Shown here one piece after another: positions 9,962-19,703 of a stretch of 64,000 bases of DNA. Source of the stretch: Aulosira sp. FACHB-615 (GTDB lineage: Bacteria; Cyanobacteriota; Cyanobacteriia; Cyanobacteriales; Nostocaceae); contig NZ_JACJSE010000008.1 of assembly GCF_014698045.1 (NCBI RefSeq), forward strand, positions 124,001 to 188,000, written 5' to 3'. The first letter of the stretch is position 1; every line of letters starts with the position of its first letter. The position numbers were made by a program, and so were the translations under genes. The notes below the pieces were generated by a model. It made no database searches, was not told where the DNA came from, and saw only the letters and a program-made list of their open reading frames with translations.

Positions 9962-10069
9962 TGGTCATATAGAGTGCGATCGCAACACTCAGATGTAGGG
10001 TGGGCAGATTGCCCACCAAGCTTTCATTACTATCAAGTCGCTTATGCAGAATACAGATTAAGCAATTTT

Positions 10070-10537
10070 CTATCGCTTTAATTGCTGTTGCCATTCATCT
10101 AAACTGATGTATTTATTCTCAATTACATCCAGAACTTCTATCAGACCATTGTTATTAAACACCCGAAACCAATAAATTGTGGAATCATAGTCTGATTGAT
10201 TTTCAAATATACGAACCGTGTAGTAAGGTTCATTTTCCGTAGGAGAACCATCAACTACCGCCCCTAATTTAATTGTCCCTCTAGAAAGCTTGGCGATTTC
10301 CCTGGCTTTGCGTTGTACTTGTGGCAACTTCCAAACCAAATTCAAAGCCGTTTCTTCATCAATTTTGTTAGTCAATTCAGCAACTTTCACAACATTAGCT
10401 GGATTTAACTCAGATAATGTTTGTGCAGTAATTAACCCCGATTTAACATCATAGTTGGAACTTTGAGAAAGAGCTACTTGGCATCCCACACTCATCAATA
10501 AAGAAGACATTATCGGTAAGCAAATGAATCTTTTCAT
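10070..10537 (-). CDS. secreted protein of unknown function
   Basis: The best start is the ATG at 10537, giving 155 residues with a clear signal peptide (MKRFICLPIMSSLLMSVGC). The Cys after the hydrophobic stretch hints at a lipoprotein, although the lipobox is poor, and cleavage at ALS-Q is an alternative. The mature part has no motif I recognise. It contains YYTVRIFENQSDYDSTIYWFR, probably beta-rich. A longer start at 10570 would put eleven polar residues before the signal and is less likely. Confidence 0.6.
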   Translation of the reverse strand: MKRFICLPIMSSLLMSVGCQVALSQSSNYDVKSGLITAQTLSELNPANVVKVAELTNKIDEETALNLVWKLPQVQRKAREIAKLSRGTIKLGAVVDGSPTENEPYYTVRIFENQSDYDSTIYWFRVFNNNGLIEVLDVIENKYISLDEWQQQLKR

Positions 10538-10670
10538 GGAGCAATCCCTGAGTGTTATGCTGTCGTTCACTTCATGTCATATATACACTAGGGTAACAGT
10601 CATCACCCCATATTTGAGGTGATTAATCATTTCTTCTTATTGGTATTAGTAATTGTACTGAGTTAGCATA

Positions 10671-10799
10671 TATAGGAATCCGGTTTGATTTCTGAATTTA
10701 TTTGTGTAGGTAGGGAATAGGGAATGGGGAGTCGGGAGTAGGAAAGAAGCCTGATCTGAGTGTACTGATTTTTTTCCCAAATCAAATATAAGTCCTATA
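10671..10799 (+). repeat. copy C of the MITE-like repeat
   Basis: It starts TATAGGAATCCGGTTTGATT and ends AAATCAAATATAAGTCCTATA. Its middle is closely similar to copy A in opposite orientation. It lies between a secreted-protein gene and the Uma2 gene. Confidence 0.75.
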
Positions 10800-10868
10800 T
10801 CAGATCCCCGAATTATTTGAAAAATCAGTAATTTGGCACTTTACTAATAATTCATAACTGCAAAATAA

Positions 10869-11441
10869 CTACTTTAACGGTATTTTTGCCTGTAAAAATA
10901 CTTGCTCAACTGTAAATTCTAACCCTGGGAACAGTGCATCTTGCAGTATTTCATCCCCCATATATGTTTGTGGTGCTGCATCGGGGAAAAACACAGTAAT
11001 ACTTCTGGCTTTGCTATCAACTACCCACACTCGCAGCACTTTTGCATCTAAATAATCTTTGGCTTTAGCTATCATCTGACCAAAGGTTTGCCCTGGTGAA
11101 ATAATCTCAATCACCAAATCTGGCGGAACAGAACATACTCCTTCTTCTTCCCAGTCTGAAGGTAAACGCTCGTTAGAGATGTATAAAATATCAGGTACAG
11201 GAACCCAATCTCGTCCCCTACGAGTTAAAGAAACAGCCAATTCTGGACATATTTCTCCATTAGCTCCACATAATTGTTCAATCAAGTTAAGCAGGACGCG
11301 AGTCAGTTTAGAGTGAAATTTTTGTGGCGACATTTTAGAAATAGCTTGACCATCCACAAGTTCATAGGTAGTATCTCCCTCACCAGAAGAAAGATGCAAA
11401 AACTCTTGTAAAGTTAATTGATTTTTGGTTTGAAGAATCAT
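10869..11441 (-). CDS. Uma2 family (DUF820) putative endonuclease
   Basis: This 190-residue protein fits the Uma2/DUF820 family, which is expanded in cyanobacteria and has a PD-(D/E)XK nuclease fold. Family features are TYELVDGQ near residue 25-31, VPVPDILYI, PPDLVIEIISPGQ (the D and ExI of the active site) and KAKDYLDAKVLRVWVVD. The physiological role of the family is unsettled, and the gene stands alone. Confidence 0.9.
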   Translation of the reverse strand: MILQTKNQLTLQEFLHLSSGEGDTTYELVDGQAISKMSPQKFHSKLTRVLLNLIEQLCGANGEICPELAVSLTRRGRDWVPVPDILYISNERLPSDWEEEGVCSVPPDLVIEIISPGQTFGQMIAKAKDYLDAKVLRVWVVDSKARSITVFFPDAAPQTYMGDEILQDALFPGLEFTVEQVFLQAKIPLK

Positions 11442-11854
11442 AGCGCAAACTAGCTAATAGCTAGTTTAATTGTAATTAACCTGAGTTATGAATTAGCTTA
11501 AACCCTAATTTAATCGTTTTTTCTAAGAATATAGCAATCCTAAATGAGTAGTGAAAAACATAGATATGGAAACGAACCGCCAAGAAAGAGGCAGCGCATT
11601 GGACGGGTTTCCCGGCTTGAAGCGACTGTCGTGCCAAGGACGCAAAGGTAAGAAAGAAGAAAAAGATATAGAAATTTTACAAATGATTGTAGTACTTAAG
11701 TTCAGATAACATTTTGCACTTGTTCGAGTCACTTTTTTGAGTGTTGAGCCATAGGATGTTACACAGAAAAATCCTGTTTAATACTATCAGGACTTACGCA
11801 ACTGGCACAGTGCGATCGCTACTCTAAAAGCATTTCCAAAAGCTATATAATCTA
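11442..11854. other. intergenic region, no supported gene
   Basis: It contains a stretch (about 11560-11650) resembling the degenerate rRNA-style text common between cyanobacterial genes. It also holds AGTACTTAAGTTCA at 11691-11704, which nearly fits the cyanobacterial SOS box but misses the last position. No real ORF was found. Confidence 0.4.
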
Positions 11855-13225
11855 TCAACGCGCAGCCCAAGCTAAACACAACTGGCGGAAGTCGTCACCG
11901 CGCACTTCAAAGTTAGGATACTGGTCAAAACTTGCACAAGCGGGAGACAGCAAAACTACAGGTGCTTGGTGTTGTTTAGCTAATTCTGCTGACCGAGGTA
12001 CAGCTTTTGCCATTGTTTCCACGATTTCGTAATTGGTGTAACCCACTTCTTGTAAGCGTTGGGCAAAGGCTGGTGCAGCTGCGCCAATTAATAATACAGA
12101 TGCGGCTTTGGCTTGGATTTTGGCTAACCAACCTGTATCATCGCCGGGTTTGGCTTCTCCCCCCGCAATCAAAATTGTCGGACTTTTCACTGAGGCTAAC
12201 CCAACTTCGGCTGCGTCGTAGTTGGTGGCTTTACTGTCGTTGATAAAGTCCACGCCTTCCCAAGTGCAGATATGTTCTAAGCGGTGGGGAACGCCAGGGA
12301 ATTGTTCAATGGCTTTGGTAATTGCGTCGGGTTGAATGTCTGCTAATCTGGCTGCGGCTACGGCCATGAGGAGATTTTGCAGGTTGTGTTCTCCGACCAT
12401 ACGCAATGCAGAGGCTGGAATAATTCTGGTTGGTGTTGAGGTGGCGTTGATTTTCTCAATCACCCAGCCATCTTCAATGTAAAAACCTTTGTCACCAATT
12501 AAAAAATCTTGACCTTTGACACTTGTCCAATAAGCATCAGGCCAATGATTCAAACCGACTTTATTTAAATAAGCATCATCGCCGTTAAATACTTGTAACT
12601 GAGACTGCTTTAACAGCTTGGCTTTGATGTCGTAGTAATTTTCTAAAGTTTGGTGACGGGCGAGGTGGTCGGGTGTAAATGTTGTCCACACGCCGATGCG
12701 GGGTGCTAAGGATGAAGATGATTCGATTTGATAGCTGCTAATTTCGCCAATTACCCAATCGGGAAGTTTGGGGGATAGGGCGACTTCACAAGCTGCATAG
12801 CCGATGTTACCGCAGGCGGGAGCATCAAAACCGGCTGCTTGGAAAATGGCGGCGATTAAGGCTGTGGTGGTCGTTTTGCCGTTTGTACCCGTGATGGCTA
12901 CCCAAGGCTGGGATTTTAAATGTCGCCAAGCAAGTTCCATTTCACCAATTGTTTCAATCCCTAGTTCTCGTGCTTTGACTAACACGGGAATATCCCAAGG
13001 TACACCGGGACTAACAACAATTAATTGGGGTAAATCAGTATCGGTTAAATCTAGGGAATATCCTAGTTTAACGGTGATTTGTTCGGCAGCAAGTTCTTGT
13101 TGTTGTTGCAGGAAGGTATCAGAGGTGTTGCGATCGCCTAGATCCACCTCCCATCCTTCCCGTTTCAACAATCTCGCCGCAGCAACACCGGACTTACCTA
13201 ATCCAATCACATGAGCTTTGGACAT
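11855..13225 (-). CDS. murD: UDP-N-acetylmuramoylalanine--D-glutamate ligase
   Basis: MurD adds D-glutamate to UDP-MurNAc-L-Ala in the cytoplasmic phase of peptidoglycan synthesis, using ATP. The protein starts MSKAHVIGLGKSGVAAARLL (the N-terminal nucleotide fold), has the ATP loop ITGTNGKTTTTA and the Mur core FINDSKATN. It ends with LLSPACASFDQYPNFEVRG, diagnostic of MurD. I chose the ATG at 13225 because the family begins just before the GLGKSG motif. An in-frame ATG at 13255 adds ten residues. It is followed upstream by glyS on the same strand. Confidence 0.96.
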   Translation of the reverse strand: MSKAHVIGLGKSGVAAARLLKREGWEVDLGDRNTSDTFLQQQQELAAEQITVKLGYSLDLTDTDLPQLIVVSPGVPWDIPVLVKARELGIETIGEMELAWRHLKSQPWVAITGTNGKTTTTALIAAIFQAAGFDAPACGNIGYAACEVALSPKLPDWVIGEISSYQIESSSSLAPRIGVWTTFTPDHLARHQTLENYYDIKAKLLKQSQLQVFNGDDAYLNKVGLNHWPDAYWTSVKGQDFLIGDKGFYIEDGWVIEKINATSTPTRIIPASALRMVGEHNLQNLLMAVAAARLADIQPDAITKAIEQFPGVPHRLEHICTWEGVDFINDSKATNYDAAEVGLASVKSPTILIAGGEAKPGDDTGWLAKIQAKAASVLLIGAAAPAFAQRLQEVGYTNYEIVETMAKAVPRSAELAKQHQAPVVLLSPACASFDQYPNFEVRGDDFRQLCLAWAAR

Positions 13226-13308
13226 AGACTGTAGCAGAGACCCCTGGTTAAGCACTCATTATACTAACGCTTATTGGCAACATTTACACCATATTTTGTT
13301 GATTTATG

Positions 13309-15459
13309 CTACAGATTTTTGACGATCGCCCCAAAGTCAGCTAACACTCGCGCGTGATTTCGCAACAATCCGAGCAAATTCAAGCGATTGCGCTTAATAT
13401 CTGGGTTGGTATCCATAACTAAGACGCTTTCCGGGCCATCAAAGAAATTACTGACAGTAGGGGCGATTTTTGCTAACGCTGCAATTAACAGTTGATAGTT
13501 CCGTGATTGCTGGGCAGTTTGGGTTTGGGGTACTAATTCCACAATGGCATCGTAAAATGCTTTTTCGGATGACTTTTGGAATAGTTCGGGATTGATTAAA
13601 TTTGCTGGTTCTAGCTGTTTGGTGTCTAAATCACCTTGGGCGGCGAGGCGGGTAGAACGGTTGACAGTTTCGTAGATTTTATCGAGAGTACCATCGTTGC
13701 GGATTTGTTGCAGATATAAGGCGCGATCGCGGACATCTAATAAATCCTGCAACGCTCTTTCTGTATACTCTGGGTCATTTTCGCCCAATACAGCATTCAC
13801 CAAATCGTAATCAATTTGTTTTTCTTCTTGCAATAATGTCCGAATTCTTTGCAGGAAAAATTCTTGCAAGCTTGTGACTAATGTCCCTGATTCTTTGTTA
13901 TATTCCTGAGCAAAATTAGCGGCTGTTTGCTGCAATAAATTATCTAAATTAATTCCTAAATTCGCAGCCCAAGCAATATTTACAATCGCATTCGCCGCCC
14001 GACGTAAAGCAAAGGGATCAGATGAGCCAGAAGGAATCATCCCTAAGCCAAAAATACTGACTAAAGTATCTAATCTATCAGCCAAACCGACAACTTGACC
14101 TGTTAAAGTTGAAGGTAAAATGTCATCGGCTCCCCGTGGTAAATAATGTTCAAAAATTGCTGTTGCCACTGCGGCATTTTCGCCACTTGCTAAAGCATAT
14201 TTCTGCCCCATAATGCCTTGCAATTCTGGGAATTCATACACCATTTGGCTGACTAAATCAGCTTTACACAATAAAGCAGCGCGTTGAATATTTTGGCTAT
14301 CTGTTGCTGATAATCCCAGTTGTGTGGCAATTTGCTCGGCAATATTAACTACACGATTTACCTTGACACGCAGGGAACCTAAATCTTCTTGGAAAGTTAC
14401 TTTTTCTAACTGGGGTAAAAAGCTTTCTAAAGGTTTAGCGATATCGGCGTTATAGAAAAACTGTCCATCAGCTAATCGGGCGCGGATGACTCGTTCATTA
14501 CCTTTAGCAATGATATCTGATTTTGTCGGGTCGCCATTAGAAACTGTGATGAAATTTGGTAATAGTTCTTGATGATTTTCTCCTTTAAAAACAGGAAAAT
14601 ATCTTTGGTGGCTGACCATGACAGTTGTAATAACTTCTGTGGGTAAATTCAAAAATTCCGCGTCAAATTTACCCACAACTGGCGAAGGCCATTCCACCAA
14701 ATTAGTTACTTCTGTTAATAAATCGGGATAGATTTCTGTGGAACCATTGACCGAATTAACGGCGGCGTGAACTTCTTTTGCAATTGTCGTTGCACGTTCA
14801 TTGTCATCAACCACTACATAAGCAGAACGCAGAGTATCAACGTAATCAGTTGCTTGGTTAATAGTGATAGTTGCGGGATGTAAAACACGATGACCATGAG
14901 AAATGCGATCGCTGTTAATTCTATCCGAACCATTCACCAATTCTATCGGCAAAATTGCCTCATTCAACAACGCCACCAACCAACGCACCGGACGCGAAAA
15001 TCTCACATCGCCATCACCCCAGCGCATCAACCGCTTACCTTCTAACGTAAAAATCCATTGGGGAACAAGTTCGGTCAAAATTTCCGCTACCGGGCGACCA
15101 GGAGTTTTTTTGTTAACAAATACAAAATCGCCTTTATCCGTCGGGCTAACTTGTAGCGCATCAAGTTCCACACCTTGCTTTTTGGCAAAGCCGATAGCTG
15201 CTGGTGTGGGTTGACCATCTTTAAAAGCTGCTTGGGCGGGAGGGCCTTTAATTTCTTCTTCCCGGTCTGGTTGTTGCTGTGGTAGACCCTTGATAAGCAC
15301 CGCCAAGCGTCGGGGAGTACCGTAAACTTCTACCGCGTAACTGTTGAGACTATTAGCTGCCAAAGTTTGAGGAATGCGCGATCGCCATTGTACGATAGCA
15401 TCACTGAGAAAATTTGCAGGTAGTTCTTCTGTACCAACTTCCAATAAAAAATTCGGCAT
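13309..15459 (-). CDS. glyS: glycyl-tRNA synthetase beta subunit
   Basis: The 716-residue length matches the bacterial beta chain. Its N-terminus MPNFLLEVGTEELPA is the family signature. The body contains the HD-like region MVYEFPELQGIMGQKYA and the DPFALRRAANAI segment, and the C-terminal anticodon-binding part ends with LLRNHARVLADFGAI. It works with GlyQ, not in this window, as an alpha2-beta2 enzyme that charges tRNA-Gly. Confidence 0.97.
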   Translation of the reverse strand: MPNFLLEVGTEELPANFLSDAIVQWRSRIPQTLAANSLNSYAVEVYGTPRRLAVLIKGLPQQQPDREEEIKGPPAQAAFKDGQPTPAAIGFAKKQGVELDALQVSPTDKGDFVFVNKKTPGRPVAEILTELVPQWIFTLEGKRLMRWGDGDVRFSRPVRWLVALLNEAILPIELVNGSDRINSDRISHGHRVLHPATITINQATDYVDTLRSAYVVVDDNERATTIAKEVHAAVNSVNGSTEIYPDLLTEVTNLVEWPSPVVGKFDAEFLNLPTEVITTVMVSHQRYFPVFKGENHQELLPNFITVSNGDPTKSDIIAKGNERVIRARLADGQFFYNADIAKPLESFLPQLEKVTFQEDLGSLRVKVNRVVNIAEQIATQLGLSATDSQNIQRAALLCKADLVSQMVYEFPELQGIMGQKYALASGENAAVATAIFEHYLPRGADDILPSTLTGQVVGLADRLDTLVSIFGLGMIPSGSSDPFALRRAANAIVNIAWAANLGINLDNLLQQTAANFAQEYNKESGTLVTSLQEFFLQRIRTLLQEEKQIDYDLVNAVLGENDPEYTERALQDLLDVRDRALYLQQIRNDGTLDKIYETVNRSTRLAAQGDLDTKQLEPANLINPELFQKSSEKAFYDAIVELVPQTQTAQQSRNYQLLIAALAKIAPTVSNFFDGPESVLVMDTNPDIKRNRLNLLGLLRNHARVLADFGAIVKNL

Positions 15460-15651
15460 AGGACAAGGTTCACATCAGTCAATTCCACCAGTTTACCTTG
15501 CCATCATGTTGAAGTATGCCATCTATTAGCACGTATACGCACTAATATCAGATAGACCTCTCACAAAAGTCATCATTTGCGTGCTTTTCTTTGCGCCTTT
15601 GCGCCTACCCTGCGGGAAGCCGCTACCGCGTCTATGCGCGAGATAAACAAA

Positions 15652-17724
15652 TCACCAATTACGCTCAACCACCATCACCTCAGTATATTCAAACTCATTT
15701 GGACTTTGCTTTACTAACGGATATCTTTCCTCACCCAACTCAATATAATCTTGCTCACAATCAGGCTTAGAGGAATAATAAGTCAACACATATTCCCGCC
15801 CAATTCTATTCACCATTTCTTGCTCTACTTCACCACGCCATTGAGTTTTCGTCACTAAAATAATTAACTGATTTGCTAACTCAGGTAATGTTTGAGCAAT
15901 GCGACGACGATAACTTTCATCCAAGCTCCCAAATGGAGAATCCATCACAATGGGAAAAGTGCTGCTATTCGGTACAGTTAAAACTTTGCGCTTTTCACTC
16001 CATTCGCGGACTTTATCAATAATACTGGCAATAAAAGACAAACTGAGAATTTGGTTTTCTCCTGTAGATGCGGCAACAAGTGATTCGACTCCGGTGGTAT
16101 TTTCTACTAAAGTGAGTTCATATTTATCGCTAATTTTCGGGAGATAAGGCGCAAAAGATATTGATGTGAATATTTCCTGTAATCGCTGTTCTAATTGCAA
16201 CCGAAATTGTTTTTCTTGCCGATGTTTGACTTCAGTTAATCTTTCAATCGCGTCTTGAGTGGCGTTGATACGTCTTTGGGCGAGTAATTGCTTTTCTTCA
16301 TTGAGTTTCTGCTTGGCGATTTGTTTTACCAAAGCATCAATCTCAGTTTTTAAATGGGAAATTCGCTGTTGATTTGCACCTTGTTCTCGGTTTAATTCAT
16401 CAATTTTACTTTCAATTTCATCTAAGCGTTTTTGTAAACTACTAATTTCTTCGTTCGCATCTTTACGCAACCGTTCTTGAATCGTGTCTAATTCAAGTTC
16501 AATTTGTGAGATGTTTTGCCGTAACTGATTAATTCTTGTTTGTTCTCTATCAACTTCTTCCCAAAATGCTACGGCTTGCTTATCAATTTCATCGACTTGG
16601 GCGCTCATGCGAATTGCTGTTTCTTCCACAACCGAAGAACCAGCCTTTTCTAACCAATGGTTTACATGAGTATGATGATGACTGCCGGCATTTAATTCTG
16701 TTCCACAAATACAGCGATTACTTTTGAGTAATTCGTTAATAAATTCCCGCGAAATACCCGATGTTAATTCGCCGCGTGCTTTCAAATCATTGAGAATTGT
16801 CCGAAATTGTTGAGTGGTGTCTGACAGCAAAATTGTATAACCGCGTGCAGAAATGATTTTTTTGAGTGCATCTCTGGTTTGCCGCCATGATTCTTGATGC
16901 GCGGCTTTTTGATTTTCTAATTCTTGTCGTCTGTCTTGCAATTCTTTCGCTGCACTCAGTTCGAGTAAACGATTCCCGGTTTCTTTTTTAAAGTTTTGTT
17001 GATATTCTAACTCTTGTTTAATTTCTGTTTGTCTGGTGTTTATCTGGGCAATTTCCTGTTCTAACTTGTCTTGTTCTTTGAGAAGTTGTTTAATTTCTGA
17101 GTCACCGATGGCTTTTAATTCATTTTCTAAACTTTTCTTGGCTTCACTAAGATGTTTTATAGAACGGTTAATTACCTCCACACCCAAGAAAATTTTGATA
17201 GCTTCGGCTATTTCGGCTTTTTTATCAGAACGAACTATTTCTTCAATGCGTTCTCCATCAAAGAAGAAGTATTGATGTAAACTTGCGGGTAAAATCTGCC
17301 CAATGATTTCTTCTGGTTTTTGCAGTGGAAAATACCATCTACCATCATCCCCAGCCACTTGCATTAATAATTCTGTTTTGAGAGATTCCAAGTCAGTTTT
17401 ATCTTTATATATGCGACATTGGCGTTTGGCGTTGTAACGTTTACCTTCATGTTCCCAGTTTACTTCTACCCAACATTCTATCGATTGCCCAGTTTTAGCT
17501 TCTGCGATCGCTCTTTTGTTCACCAACTGTTCTGTTGAAGCAAAGGCAGCACTAAACTTCTCATATAATACCCAGGTAAAGGCATTCAGTAAACTGGTTT
17601 TTCCCGCTCCATTATTACCATGAATAATTGTGGTGTTGAGAATATCACCGCCAGCCAAAACTATCTCCGGTGTTCTGCCATAAAAAGAGCGAAAGTTACA
17701 CAGTTTAATGGAAGTGAGCTTCAT
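15652..17724 (-). CDS. DndD-like SMC/Rad50-type AAA ATPase
   Basis: The 690-residue protein has the Rad50/DndD layout. There is an N-terminal P-loop HGNNGAGKTS (about 35-44), then FFFDGERIEEI, a long coiled coil broken near residue 337 by the hook-like CICG, and a returning coiled coil. It ends with a C-terminal ABC signature-like ENQILSLSF and Walker B IVMDSPFGSLDE (about 593-604). DndD is the ATPase of DNA phosphorothioation. Here no dndB, dndC or dndE accompanies it, so a phosphorothioation role is unproven. The start overlaps the stop of a 57-residue ORF by ATGA, indicating coupling. Confidence 0.82.
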   Translation of the reverse strand: MKLTSIKLCNFRSFYGRTPEIVLAGGDILNTTIIHGNNGAGKTSLLNAFTWVLYEKFSAAFASTEQLVNKRAIAEAKTGQSIECWVEVNWEHEGKRYNAKRQCRIYKDKTDLESLKTELLMQVAGDDGRWYFPLQKPEEIIGQILPASLHQYFFFDGERIEEIVRSDKKAEIAEAIKIFLGVEVINRSIKHLSEAKKSLENELKAIGDSEIKQLLKEQDKLEQEIAQINTRQTEIKQELEYQQNFKKETGNRLLELSAAKELQDRRQELENQKAAHQESWRQTRDALKKIISARGYTILLSDTTQQFRTILNDLKARGELTSGISREFINELLKSNRCICGTELNAGSHHHTHVNHWLEKAGSSVVEETAIRMSAQVDEIDKQAVAFWEEVDREQTRINQLRQNISQIELELDTIQERLRKDANEEISSLQKRLDEIESKIDELNREQGANQQRISHLKTEIDALVKQIAKQKLNEEKQLLAQRRINATQDAIERLTEVKHRQEKQFRLQLEQRLQEIFTSISFAPYLPKISDKYELTLVENTTGVESLVAASTGENQILSLSFIASIIDKVREWSEKRKVLTVPNSSTFPIVMDSPFGSLDESYRRRIAQTLPELANQLIILVTKTQWRGEVEQEMVNRIGREYVLTYYSSKPDCEQDYIELGEERYPLVKQSPNEFEYTEVMVVERNW

Positions 17725-17894
17725 TGTACGGCTTCCTTGACAATTGCCAAAATATCATCGTTGATGGGGCTATTACTTTTTTTATCTAGCCTGCTTTTTT
17801 CTAGGTTCCAGACTCGCTCAATAATCTGCCGCACTTCCGGCGAGGCGCTAGTAATTGGCTCTTGCACATCATCGATATTCTGTTCTGGCAACAT
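17721..17894 (-). CDS. 57-residue protein coupled to the DndD-like ATPase
   Basis: Reading left from an ATG at 17894 gives a 57-residue acidic-then-basic protein: MLPEQNIDDVQEPITSASPE at the N-terminus, then VRQIIERVWNLEKSR, ending AIVKEAVQ. Its TGA overlaps the ATG of the DndD-like gene (ATGA), the arrangement of translationally coupled partners. No known domain is recognised, and it is much shorter than DndE. It may be a helical binding partner of the ATPase. Confidence 0.7.
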   Translation of the reverse strand: MLPEQNIDDVQEPITSASPEVRQIIERVWNLEKSRLDKKSNSPINDDILAIVKEAVQ

Positions 17895-17985
17895 CTCAGT
17901 TTCGTATGCGTTATGCTTTATTTTAGCCGGATATGATTGATAATTTTACATCCGCCATCTGACTCTTACTCGCATCTTTAATTTA

Positions 17986-18140
17986 GGGTAATTATGGGGA
18001 GGAAAATTTTAAAATTTTTTGACAAAATTAAGGTTAATTATGGGGAATTTACTGATATACTGATTTTAGGTTGAATATTGATCATAATGGAGTGTTTGTC
18101 GCTTTAAAAATTTCGCTTTTATCCCATTGTGATCAATATT
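17986..18140. promoter_or_regulatory. repeat-rich region between the DndD-like and helicase genes
   Basis: Two direct repeats containing TAATTATGGGGA lie at 17986-18000 and 18032-18046. Further on, AATATTGATCATAATGG (18074-18090) pairs with CCATTGTGATCAATATT (18124-18140), a 17-bp inverted repeat with one mismatch (a G-U pair in RNA) around a 33-base spacer. This could be an operator set for the leftward 57-aa/DndD-like pair, or a transcript structure downstream of the helicase promoter side. Confidence 0.5.
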
Positions 18141-18210
18141 AATTATTCCATGAATCACCGAGATATTTTCAGGTAGCAAACAAAATTTTACAAAATTAAC
18201 CACAGGTGGA

Positions 18211-19686
18211 TTAAACATCTAATAATCCATAGCGTTTTTGTAAATCTAACAATTTCATTCTTGCTTCCCCAGCGTTATCGGCTAAATCGGCAAATTCTAC
18301 AAAGCGCCGCAGTTCTTTTCTTAATAAATTGCGTTCAACTTCTATAGTTTCCCTGTCTAAATCTGGTGGCAGCACAATCATATCGTAAATCGTCGCCCGT
18401 TCCTTACTCGGATGGGGACGTAAAACTCTGCCCCGGCGTTGAATAAATTGGCGAGGATTTCCAGAACTCGATAATATCACCGCAGTTTTAATGGCGGGAA
18501 TATCAACGCCTTCATCTAAACAGCGAATGGCGACTAAACCTTGTAACTCGCCATTTTCAAATTGACGGCGTAAAACTTCTCTTTCGGCTAAAGGCGTTTG
18601 GGCTGTGTAGGTACTAACTTTATAACCTAAATCTCCTCCCAAAATTTTCACAACGGCTTTGAGTTGTTGGAGAGATGAACGTCCCGTTTCCAACGAACCA
18701 TCACTACAATAAAACAGTGTATGAGTAGTATCGCGGCGTGTTGTCATTAATTGCCGTAAGGCGGATAATTTATTGGCGGCTGCACCAATTAATCTCGCCC
18801 GTTGCATTAATAGAGGTTTTAAATCTTCGTTGTCTTCAAAGTTGGGTGAATTTTCAGTTTTGCGTTCTCGATACAGTAAAGAACGCCCGATTTTTTTAGT
18901 TAACTTTAAATAAGCAATGCTTTCGGTTTCCGTTAACTCTACCAAAATTGGATAATACAAATAATGTACCAAAGCGCCTTGTGCGATCGCATCCCGCAAT
19001 GTAAATTCTGGTTGCAGCACCGGGCCGAAATAATCAAATAAAGATTGCGTACCGCTATCATCAAAATATCTTTCCGGTGTGGCAGATAAAGCCAACCGCA
19101 ACCCAACCCGCCGGGGTAAACTTTCTTCTAACTTGGGTGCGCCTAAATTATGGGCTTCATCACCAATAATTAAAGTTTTCGGCGGTAAATACTTGAGTTG
19201 CGATTGAAAACCTTCACCAATTAATGTCGAGTTGGTGGTAATGATGGTGATAAAGCCTTGAGAACCAGAACGCAAATTGTAAAGTTGGGTAGAAAGTTGA
19301 CTTTGCCAACTGCGGACATTCTCAAAGGCTAATATCGGTTGTAAATTAAACTTTTCGCATTCTCGCCCCCATTGGGTAACAAGATGACGATAGGGACACA
19401 CCACCAACAGCACTTGTAAGTTAATTTGCTGGTACAATTCACAAGCGATCGCCAATGCAGTAATAGTTTTACCACTACCAGTCGCCATTTTTAACGTCCC
19501 TCTGCCATTATTCGCAAACCAGTTAGTAACAGCTTGGCGCTGATACTGGCGCAATTGCAGAGATAACGGTGTCCTCGGACAGCCTGGTAGTGCTTGGTGA
19601 TGGTAATTACCCTTACCTTCCCTAGCAAACGGTATTCTTAGCCGGAAAGTGGGTAGCTGCTGCACTGAATTTTGCGTCAGGTACAT
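18211..19686 (-). CDS. DEAD/DEAH-box helicase, resembling phosphorothioation-system restriction helicases
   Basis: The start is taken at the ATG at 19686; a TTG six bases earlier is possible. The 491-residue protein is a superfamily 2 helicase: LRQYQRQAV (Q-like motif), MATGSGKTITA (motif I), GDEAHN (motif II), ALSATPE (motif III), CLDEGVDIP (motif V) and QFIQRRGRVLRPH (motif VI). The N-terminus LPTFRLRIPFAREGKGNYHH resembles proteins annotated as DNA phosphorothioation system restriction enzymes. It lies next to the DndD-like gene on the same strand, which supports a DNA-defence role. Confidence 0.85.
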   Translation of the reverse strand: MYLTQNSVQQLPTFRLRIPFAREGKGNYHHQALPGCPRTPLSLQLRQYQRQAVTNWFANNGRGTLKMATGSGKTITALAIACELYQQINLQVLLVVCPYRHLVTQWGRECEKFNLQPILAFENVRSWQSQLSTQLYNLRSGSQGFITIITTNSTLIGEGFQSQLKYLPPKTLIIGDEAHNLGAPKLEESLPRRVGLRLALSATPERYFDDSGTQSLFDYFGPVLQPEFTLRDAIAQGALVHYLYYPILVELTETESIAYLKLTKKIGRSLLYRERKTENSPNFEDNEDLKPLLMQRARLIGAAANKLSALRQLMTTRRDTTHTLFYCSDGSLETGRSSLQQLKAVVKILGGDLGYKVSTYTAQTPLAEREVLRRQFENGELQGLVAIRCLDEGVDIPAIKTAVILSSSGNPRQFIQRRGRVLRPHPSKERATIYDMIVLPPDLDRETIEVERNLLRKELRRFVEFADLADNAGEARMKLLDLQKRYGLLDV

Positions 19687-19703
19687 AAACAATAATGGGA
19701 GTA

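Noticed and set aside
11691..11704. AGTACTTAAGTTCA as a second SOS box
   Set aside because: The last base violates the consensus and no gene starts within a useful distance.
11523..11732. 69-residue minus-strand frame after the Uma2 gene
   Set aside because: The composition resembles degenerate intergenic text and it has no start signal.
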